The notes beneath the pieces were generated by a model that was not told the origin of the DNA, made no database searches, and saw only the letters and a list, made by a program, of their open reading frames with translations. DNA of 64,000 nucleotides. It comes from Trichopria drosophilae. Taxonomy: Eukaryota; Arthropoda; Insecta; Hymenoptera; Diapriidae. Location: assembly GCA_030407085.1 (NCBI GenBank), contig CM059587.1:24277001-24341000 (forward strand). The letters run 5' to 3'. Shown piece by piece: positions 56,020 through 64,000 of the stretch. Both the position numbers and the translations under genes were made by a program. Position 1 is the stretch's first letter. Every line of letters starts with the position of its first letter.

Positions 56020-56280
56020 ATAACAATAACAATATTGTGATGATGATAATAATAATTATTATAACCATAATATTAAGACGTCGTATAATAATATGGATAA
56101 TAACGATAAGAATATTCCTCATGATAATCATAGTAAGAATAAAAATGATACGGATGATAATGCTAGAATATTATTAATAGTAAGAACAATAATAATCATG
56201 ATGACGAACACATCACGCGCTGCACTAATAATAATTATTAATATTATTTAATTATTACATATTTATATTATTACAACATT
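56020..56280. repeat. Degenerate AAT/ATG trinucleotide low-complexity tract
   Basis: Runs of AATAAT, GATGAT and ATAATA with interruptions form an old, decayed trinucleotide array. Confidence 0.75.
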
Positions 56281-59200
56281 AATACTAACTAGCATAAATT
56301 AATAATTATGTCGCCTAATTTATAATGGTGCCAAACGCAAAATCTTATTGTCGGCAATACGTGAACCGCAATAATGAAGGAAATTTTAATTGACGGAATG
56401 TTTGAAACAGCAATCGTTGTTACGGTAATAATTAATTTATTGAATAGAAAAGTAAGAAAGTGACGGAGTGTCATGATTCTGGAGAAAGTCTTCTACATGT
56501 GATCGACCACTGTGCTTTCCAACTTGGCATTGCCTAGAGATCAGTAAAGAATCGTCTCGCGTAAGAGAAAGAAGCCTTATCGCCGGGATGTCGATCCCTG
56601 AGAAAAACTATCGCGAGTCGGTAGAGTGAATAATTTTTACGGCGTTCGGATATGGAAAATATAGTAGCAAGATTAGAAAATTCAAAGAAAGAAGATAACA
56701 TATTTGTGTATTTAATTTAAAAGTTTAAAGTAATGCGTGAAATGCGACTCAGGTTACAAAGTTGACACTTGACGTAGGATATTGTTAATTTGTGCAGTGA
56801 GAAACATCATGCGATCTCTCATCTCGATCAAAAATTGCAGCTCAAAACTAAATAAGTCAAGTGAGTATATTAAACCCTCATGACGAGCAAAAAATACTCC
56901 AACAAAACAAGCTAGAAATTGATCCCTCCTCACCAACGGAATACAATTTATTTGTCTCCTTTTTTTATCCTCCTGGAAAAGAACGGAGTTAACCGCTTTG
57001 ACTAAGCGAATCTCTATTGTTTCATCAAAAAGCCCTACAGTATCACTTTGAGTCGGGACCTTTTCCAGCCTTCTTGTCTAAAATAAATTGCATTTCTACA
57101 TCCATCGTAGCTCAAGGGTTCGTTGGCTGTTGCCGTGTTGGTTTAGGTAAAACAAACTGTACGAGGGTCGACCGACTCCGGTAATCCTTGCATTTTGAAG
57201 CACATTTTAATATGGCTCGAGCGGCATTATAACGGCGAGGGCACTGCTGGAAAACAATGCCAGAGAACAACTGTTAATCACGCCCGTCGTATTTCCTAGT
57301 AAATAGGCCGAGCTTCAGAGCTCGACCGTGGGCTGCTGCGGAATTCCGAGGGAAATGCATAAAGTCACCTTCCCGCCCTGAGTTGCCTGGAAAGCAATGA
57401 AATCTCGTATTTCAGAAGTTAAAAATGATAAACGTAGTCATACTCTCTCCGTTCGTATTGCTCCAAGAAAAATGAGCTAATGCAGAATTTCATATACCTT
57501 CCGACGAGTTTCATAATGCTGGGATCAAATTTAAGGTCATTAATCGTCGATTCAGTACAATTAGAATTTAAATCTCTGAAAAATCTCGTATTAAAGCTTG
57601 GATCTTCATCTAAATCTTCATCTATGCTTCCATTAATCAATACACATATATGTCCATTGTATTTTGAAAATTTTAAGTCTTCGATATTTATTTTAAAACT
57701 TAACCGCACACCCTACACGCGAAAAATGGTTACATGTATTTACTAGTTAAACAGTAGTTAGGTTAGAACTAGATAATTTAATGCCTATACAGGCCTACAA
57801 TGTTTCTTAACGTAGATGAACTAATTTGGCTTACTCTTTTCCGAGTTATAATATATTGTTCATTTTGAATAATTTAACGCAGAAATAAATAATTTACTGA
57901 AAAATGGAATTAATTACGAAATAGAAGAAAATATCAATGTTCTGTATGCATAGAGGGAAAAAACATAAGTTGATTTCATTATTTTGTAATTAGTTTTTTA
58001 AATGATTTACGAGTAAATCAAATATGATGATGTAGGTTAATTTACTTCAAAATAATATTAAATACGACTTATTACCTACAATATTTTTTATAAATCACTT
58101 CATTGTTACATTAGTGGCTAATAAAGTACATTTATAGAGAACGAGACAAATAACATGGTTTCATTAACTCTTTTCTGCTATTTTAAACTACCATGAAAAC
58201 TTCCATATTATTAACTTTAGTACCATTGCAGATAGTACCTTTTCTAACTTTATTGTTTGTTTCACTTATCTTTTTATCTTTGTTATTCTCTCTTCATATA
58301 CTTTATACGGTACAAAAAGTTGTATAACAAAACAAACGAATTATATTATATTCATGAATATAAGAATATAAGTGCACTTAAATTGTTTAGCTTTATCGTA
58401 GTTTAACTAAACACAACAATCCATTTCTGAATACAGATATAGGATATGGCATCTGTATAGTTAATCTGCAATATCCAGTTTTTCGTGATAATATTCTACT
58501 CATGCAGTCTGTCTAGTTAATATATTTAACTAGTCGAGGTAAGTCGTTTCTTTATTTTTAATACTATTATTGTAATAAAATATTATATGATTTAGAGTAC
58601 AAGTATGAATTTCTAATGCTTAATTTTGGCAGATATACTAAATCGTGGTAATCAGACAAATTGAACTCAAATTAATATTAATAACATAAGATTACTGAAA
58701 TAGAAATAGGATTACTGAATAATACGATATTCGCACTTACTATTGATAAAAACATTTCGTAATAGAATTCATGAAATTATTATATAAACAGATTTTGTGA
58801 TTTTAAGTATAAAGGTGGAGATTTATTACATGATGCGTGATTCGTTTGTATGTTTGCAATCCTGTTACACTCATATAATTTTATCGTTCTCATGCCCTCT
58901 TAATGAATATTTGCATTGCAATTTTCAGTTACCATGTTACTCAAATAAAATTCTTCGAGATGTTTTCGATAAAACAAATATATATTAAACTGAAATTTAA
59001 TGCAATTAAGTTTAACATATGCTTTAAACGATGTAGTGAATACATACAAATAAATAGCAACCAATTACATCAAATCGCAACTTCGGAATCGAGCATGAAA
59101 AATCGAATATTAATTCGTATCATTTACTTTTACATATAACTTGTAACAAAATCCTTCTTTCTTTGTGCAAAGTCAGTTAAATGCAGCAAACATTTAAACA

Positions 59201-59646
59201 ACCAAATTGAATCAGCAAAGTCAATCGGATTAATTTAACTTATATAGCTCTTTTATATTTATATTTATTCCGTACAAATCTATGAGATTTGTTTTCAATT
59301 TTAATAAATATACAATTTCTAAAACTAAATGTCTGACCCATTATTCATGATAATACTTATCCGTGTGGAATATTACGCTCGTAAATTAACATTCCTTACA
59401 TAGTAGCAAGAGGAGATACTATACATACTTATTTCGTAATATCGTTTTATTTTTTAATATCCTTTTCTACATCATTAAACAATAAAAATGTATTATTACT
59501 TATCACCTGCAAATGTAATAATAAGTTTTTTTCTGCGCAACTTATCCATTGTAACAACATTTTGCAGCGGAAGAGAGTTCGTACTAAACCGAAACGTTGT
59601 GCAGAATTAAAAAAAATAATTATTATAGGACATAAGCCATCTATTT
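56281..59646. other. Stretch without recognised genes; one balanced-composition island
   Basis: Sequence at about 57060-57420 is balanced, CpG-containing and non-repetitive, so a conserved non-coding element is possible. Directly beside it, a 96-codon minus-strand frame (57419-57709) encodes an acidic stretch (SIDEDLDEDPSF) with otherwise mixed composition. It begins at a GTG, lacks a recognisable motif, and an 88-codon frame is open opposite it. I do not call it a gene, though an unrecognised exon cannot be excluded. Confidence 0.4.
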
Positions 59647-59951
59647 CACAGGACCACAACAAAAATTTGTTTCAAGATCACTTGAATCAGAAATAGTGGA
59701 TCTTATAGATTTTCGGCCGCTGAAAATAAACTCGTTATTAGATTTGACCCATCGCGTCAGAATTTTAAGATATCTGATCCGAAAAATATTCAAAAATATA
59801 CTTTTTATCAATTCAAGATTCGGATATGTGAAAAATCTGAAACGATGAGTTAACTTGGACAACGAATTCGTTTCCAACGACCAAAAATCTGCAAGATCCT
59901 CCCCTTCAGATTCAAGTTGTGTAAAAAAAAAAATTTTGTTGCGGTGTTGTG
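59647..59951. mobile_element. Foldback MITE family M1, copy 1
   Basis: The ends CACAGGACCACAACAAAAAT and (reversed) CACAACACCGCAACAAAATT pair with each other. The whole 305 bp folds around a centre near 59800, with GTGGATCTTATAGATTTTCG mirrored by AGGATCTTGCAGATTTTTGG. It is about 80 percent similar by eye to copy 2 at 62018-62312. The 104-codon minus-strand frame here is an accident of the repeat. Confidence 0.75.
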
Positions 59952-60032
59952 ACACAACATTAGTACTGGGTAAATTGTCGTATTTTTCTTTTATTCGCTA
60001 AAATTATCGCTATTTTTTAATTCCTCTTCCAG

Positions 60033-61073
60033 AAAACAAATGATCTCACGGCTTGTACTCCAATTGGTTTCAACTTAAAAGAAAAGCTTAAGTTCGAAAT
60101 GGATAAAAGACTTCCCAATTTCGAAAAAAACTCCTGTTACTCTGCGGCTACTTTACTGGATCCGCGTTTCAAAAAAGAGGCATTTAAAGATTCACTTTCG
60201 TATTCGGTCACTTTACGTCGTTTAGGTACGTATTTGTAATTATTTACTCGTTATATTATTTTCATTGCAGAATTAACCCGTTAATGCCCCAAAGGACACT
60301 TTTTTGTTTCAATTTCGATCAAGTATTTCGTACCAAAATTTCTGAAATTTCTGAAAAAAACCTCGAAATCTTGAAGAGCGACTTCGAAAATAATAAAATA
60401 TGTACCTTTCAATATTTTCAACTTTGATTTTGGTACGAAATACTTGATCGAAATTGAAGTAAAAAACGTGTCCTTTCGGACATTAATGGGTTAATTATGA
60501 CTTCCAATCAAATTTATGGAACGATTCACATAAATCTTAACAAAAATCAAAATAAACAGCGAAATTTTCAATAATTATAATATCATTTTACGTAACTGAT
60601 CGTGCAATAATTAATATTTCACGTAATTTTTTTCAGCTGAATTAGTTACTTCAGAAATTGGCAACGACGTTACAAAAATAATAATGTCCCCAAATTTAAT
60701 AGAGGACGAAACTAGTGATGACTTGTGGACCGAATTTGACAGAAGTGTTCACCACCAAATGACTATTGATAATGCTGGTCAGACCGAAGGATATCCTATA
60801 GAACTGAGACATTATATCAGTACCCCTCTCGTGTCCTGAAAAGACAATCCCAATCCATTATCTGTTTGGGAAAACATGAAAGGAGAATTCAAACACGTCC
60901 ATAAAATCGCACTTAAATTCTTACCAATTATGGCTACATCGGTCCCTTGTGAGAGATTATTTTCTCGCGCTGGACTAATTGTTAATCAATTGCGAAACAG
61001 GCTAGACCCTAAGCATTTGGATATGCTAATCTTTTTAAGAAGTGTCGACAAAGATATGTGGCGTAATGTATAA
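60033..61073 (+). pseudogene. hAT transposase, C-terminal exons, inactivated
   Basis: Exon 60033-60225 follows an acceptor (TTCCTCTTCCAG) and encodes NDLTACTPIGF and the hAT hallmark AATLLDPRFKK. A GTACGT donor at 60226 and a TTTTTTTCAG acceptor ending at 60636 define a 411-bp intron, and joining restores the frame (LRRL|AELVTSEIGND). Exon 60637-61073 encodes the hAT dimerisation domain: ALKFLPIMATSVPCERLFSR, then NRLDPKHLDMLIFL, ending in TAA, with AATAAA at 61129. An in-frame TGA at 60837-60839 breaks it just before PNPLSVWENM. The DDE-type catalytic N-terminal half and BED finger were not found upstream. Intact relatives cut and paste DNA in the nucleus. A domesticated ZBED-like gene is an alternative, but the stop argues for a dead transposon. 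Confidence 0.85.
60273..60494. mobile_element. TTAA-flanked MITE inside the hAT intron
   Basis: TTAA occurs at both borders (60273-60276, 60491-60494). The ends are CCCGTTAATGCCCCAAAGGA and the complement of TCCTTTCGGACATTAATGGG. Nearly the whole element is an inverted repeat (TTTCGATCAAGTATTTCGTACC mirrored near 60432-60455; listed as 22 bases across two blocks). The ends are close to those of the 46.5-kb element (GCGTTAAGG, CCTTAATGGG), so the two probably share a mobilising transposase of the TTAA-specific group. Confidence 0.8.
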
Positions 61074-61099
61074 TATAATTATACATTTATGTATTAGTA

Positions 61100-61860
61100 T
61101 AAGATAATAATCAAAATGATCTCATTTTAATAAAACTATTTATTAAGGTTATTGTATAGTTATTTAAAATAATTTTACCTTCAATTTTATTGAAATTTAT
61201 TTAACGTGAAAATAATACATACCATATTAGTTCGAATATAAGCCAGTATATCTAGCAAAAATTTTGGACCAAAAATAGACATCTGGCTTACAATCTCGCC
61301 TTAACGAAATTAAGGTCACAAAATAGACAAATTAATTTTTTTTTACTCAATATTATAATATTATATATATCATATATATATATATCTGTGACAGTATCTT
61401 CGTGTATTAAAAGTTGGGGTATTTTTTAAAAATTTATTTCAAATAATATAAATAATTAATTAAAACTCCTCTCTGAAGTGACTCGATCGATAATGTCTAT
61501 TCCTAACCTGAAAATGTTCAAATTCCAAAGAATTAAATGTCTTTTAAATGTGTGGCTCCTTACTACGAATCTAGGTATCAAAGTTTAGAGAGATCGGCTC
61601 AGAATTGATAAGGAAGAACTTGAAACAATATAAAAGTATGACATTTTACTCATTTCATTTTTTATTTTTAATTTAAATATCCTTTTTTACACAGGATATT
61701 ATCTTATACTGATGTTATCGACCGAGTCACTTTATCTTTACCATAGTAAGAACATTTATTTTAATACCCAGGAATACTGTAATAAATAATTAAATAATTT
61801 AATTTCATTCAATTTTTATACAATATAATTGTAAATTATAGTTGTATACTCAAAAGATAG
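61100..61860. other. 3' flank of the hAT relic, AT-rich
   Basis: It contains the AATAAA signal at 61129 and a short (AT)n run at about 61355-61385. Nothing else is recognised. It probably lies inside the hAT element, between the transposase and its right end. Confidence 0.4.
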
Positions 61861-61861
61861 T

Positions 61862-61974
61862 GAAAGTCGACAAAAGTCGACTTTTTGATCAGACCAATCG
61901 ACTTTTAAAGTCGAAACAGCCAAAGTCGATCGCAAAGTCGAAAGTCGACTTTTCGTTCCGACTTTCCATCCCTA
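61862..61974. mobile_element. Right terminus of a hAT element with AAGTCGA subterminal repeats
   Basis: At least seven AAGTCGA/TCGACTT words lie within about 90 bp, two of them as the palindrome AAGTCGACTT. They are followed by CGACTTTCCATCCCTA, which reads TAGGGATGGAAAGTCGG from outside, a typical hAT terminal sequence. hAT transposases are known to bind short subterminal repeats. The left end was not found, so the element is incomplete. The adjacent 8 bases are TGTTGTGT. Confidence 0.65.
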
Positions 61975-62017
61975 TGTTGTGTTATTTTTTTCGAAAAGTC
62001 CCTGCAATGATTAATTA

Positions 62018-62312
62018 CACAGAACCGCAAAACATTTTTTTAGGAGAAATAACTTAAATCAGAGATACTGGATCTTATAAATTTCTAGTCGCTGAGAATA
62101 AATTAGTTGTCTAATTTGACCCGTGACGTCAGATATTTCACATATACTAACCTTAAATTGCCAAAAAGTATATTTTTCGCATCAGATATCTTAAAATCCT
62201 GACGTGATGGGCCAAATCGAATAACGGATTAGTTTTCAGCGGCCAAAAATCTATATGATCCACTATTTCTGATTCAATTGATCTCGAAACAATTTTTTTT
62301 TGTGGTCCTGTG
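62018..62312. mobile_element. Foldback MITE family M1, copy 2
   Basis: Ends CACAGAACCGCAAAACATTT (62018) and, reversed, CACAGGACCACAAAAAAAAA (ending 62312) pair with each other. The centre lies near 62155-62175 (AAATTGCCAAAAAGTATATT). It shares the order GGATC-TATAGATTTT-GGCCGCTGA-AATAA-TTTGRCCCRTSRCGTCAG with copy 1. Confidence 0.75.
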
Positions 62313-64000
62313 TTATTATTAACCTATAATAAAATTGGGAGGTCTTACATTCCATTTTACATTTAATAAATACACGAATAAAACGGCTTCTTGATCTTTA
62401 AACATCTGCGCGACCTGTCCATTGTATACATACATACAAAATGTAGTTTTTCGTAGTGGTACATTTAGATAAAATATGATTGATCTTACTACTTTTAGTT
62501 AGTACGAGGCTAATATTACAAAGTACAACCAACTGAGTTAGTAAGGCTTACTATTTTCCACATTGCCTGAGGCTGCTATTATTTCTGTATACATAGCAGT
62601 CGACGATAAGTTTTAAATTTTAATCCAATTCACTCAGACATTCTATGAATTACAGTGTAGAAACGTCATTTGAAATCAAAAGTACACAGATTTTACCCAC
62701 TATATTTAAGCAACAAATCATGGTTGCTACCATTTATCAACTATAGTTAATATAAAGTATACTTTATGAAATACAATGTTTCGTTATTTCAAAATAACAT
62801 AATATCACAGTATCATCTTGATTAACAAAACGTTGCCTGGTAATCATAACGCTATACGTTCACATTTTCATCGAATTTCTATTCATGAAAAGAACATTCG
62901 GTATTCCCAGCGCCGTGAGCTTACATCGAAAGAAGATTTCACCGGATTTAAGCGGATCACGACAAGAGGCAACTTTATGCACGAGAATTTCCTAGCGTAG
63001 AAATTATTTCATTCTTATTCTTTAAAATATTTTCACAAAGTTCGAAAATATTGTATAAACGTCGTATTTTCAACACTTCGAGATCTACGCGTATCAAAAT
63101 ATGCATAGCACATAAGCATGTCACCAATTTTCAGAAAAAATATTCATTGAAATTTTTGCTGATGTCAAGTTACAAAGACACAAAAGTGCACGATGCAGGA
63201 ATAATTCACGAAAGATGAACGAGCACCGGTATAAATTGATGTTTCGGAGAAGTTTCTTCGTAAGAGAACCGTACGAGCTTGTTTAGCACCGCTTTATTAT
63301 TCCCTTAAAAGCAACTTATCGCACCTCAGAAAATATGATGAATGCGTATTATTGCATTTCGCTTCCGTCGGTATATCCGGAACAAAGAATCCGGCGGAGA
63401 ATAACCGCGATAACAACTGAGTTAACATTTTTTCCATTTCTATTGGATTTGACACTTGAAGAAGGTTGGACATATACTAGAATATAACGTCAACTTTAAA
63501 TTTGGGTTTAATTTATGTCACGTAAATTCAATTTCCTAGGAGGAACATACACACGCATAGCACTATTAAATGCTATTTAGGATACCTTTCGATTTTTTCG
63601 TAAAATGTTTTTTTCTTAATTATTATGGACAATTATCATGGATGTATTATAAGGGTTCTCCAAAAAGTATGGAAACGACTTATATAAGCTTTAGATAAAA
63701 TATGATTTAACCATGTTAAGGTTATTTCCGTAGTAACTTTTGGCCCTTGTTTGGTTTTTGTGATTTGGGAAAGGTCAAAAACAATGGTCAAATGTCCGAA
63801 AAAATTTTATTTTTTTTATTTTTACAGTTATTTTAAGAAAGCTATGTCCAAATCCGTATAATATTAATATCGTGTGGAATAAATACATTTACTATTTATG
63901 ATTAATTATTATTCTTACTACGATTAAACGTAGGTATCCATTTTTTTCTATTGATTTTGTTTTCTATTTTTACGTGTAGGTGATAAAATGTTAAACGTAC
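62313..64000. other. No recognised gene; possible element end near the window edge
   Basis: Sequence at about 62860-63420 is of more even composition and non-repetitive, possibly conserved non-coding DNA. GGTTCTCCAAAAAGTATGGA near 63653-63672 resembles the CAGGGTGTCCCAAAAGTATGG-type ends of arthropod repeats that I recall. The sequence is cut off by the window, so I make no call. Confidence 0.35.

Noticed and set aside
59641..59955. 104-codon minus-strand frame upstream of the hAT exons
   Set aside because: It coincides exactly with the M1 foldback element and shows no hAT similarity.

Overview
This window looks like AT-rich, gene-poor nuclear DNA from an insect, most plausibly a hymenopteran such as an ant. 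That reading rests on three things: low GC content, decayed non-LTR retrotransposons (one with an arginine/glutamate-rich reverse transcriptase of a style I associate with ant genomes), and a mixture of hAT-, TTAA- and TA-type DNA transposon remnants. The assignment is inference, because no host gene is present to anchor it. I found no convincing host protein-coding gene. Nearly all open frames are short and show no family motifs, so the window is probably intergenic or lies inside a very large intron.

Layout. From 1 to 16.7 kb there is mostly unique AT-rich DNA with a few islands of balanced composition (about 5.9-6.65, 7.7-8.2, 11.6-12.1 and 13.4-14.2 kb). It also holds three dispersed copies of a GTGCGTAAA-rich repeat and several small foldback elements. 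From 16.8 to 18.0 kb lies a broken Jockey-like LINE. From 18.0 to 28.1 kb a nested repeat domain is bounded by inverted ACTAGTGTTGG repeats. It contains a 3.5-kb foldback element (20,081-23,586, with long arms built of tandem units), and a 1.3-kb TA-flanked element inserted exactly at that element's right border. Each of these two carries a tRNA-like segment. A foldback element with C-rich and G-rich arms follows at 28.47-29.52 kb.

From 29.5 to 46.5 kb the DNA is largely unannotatable, with small hairpins at 34.2 and 36.3 kb, a near-perfect 740-bp foldback at 38.3-39.0 kb whose arms carry clustered TCAAGGTCA sites, and two adjacent elements with CCCAGATAG ends (39.36-40.14 kb). A TTAA-flanked foldback occupies 46.5-47.8 kb. 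A minus-strand LINE relic ending in a (GA)n tract instead of poly(A) spans 52.97-55.24 kb. At 59.6-62.3 kb there is a decayed hAT transposase with a recognisable intron, its probable right terminus with subterminal AAGTCGA repeats, a TTAA element inside the intron, and two copies of one foldback family on either side.

The strongest general message is the density of inverted-repeat (hairpin-forming) elements of unrelated sequence. The most unusual single observation is the GTGCGTAAA family: two loci carry different, internally uniform versions of the motif, and a hairpin stem shows a matched pair of substitutions.
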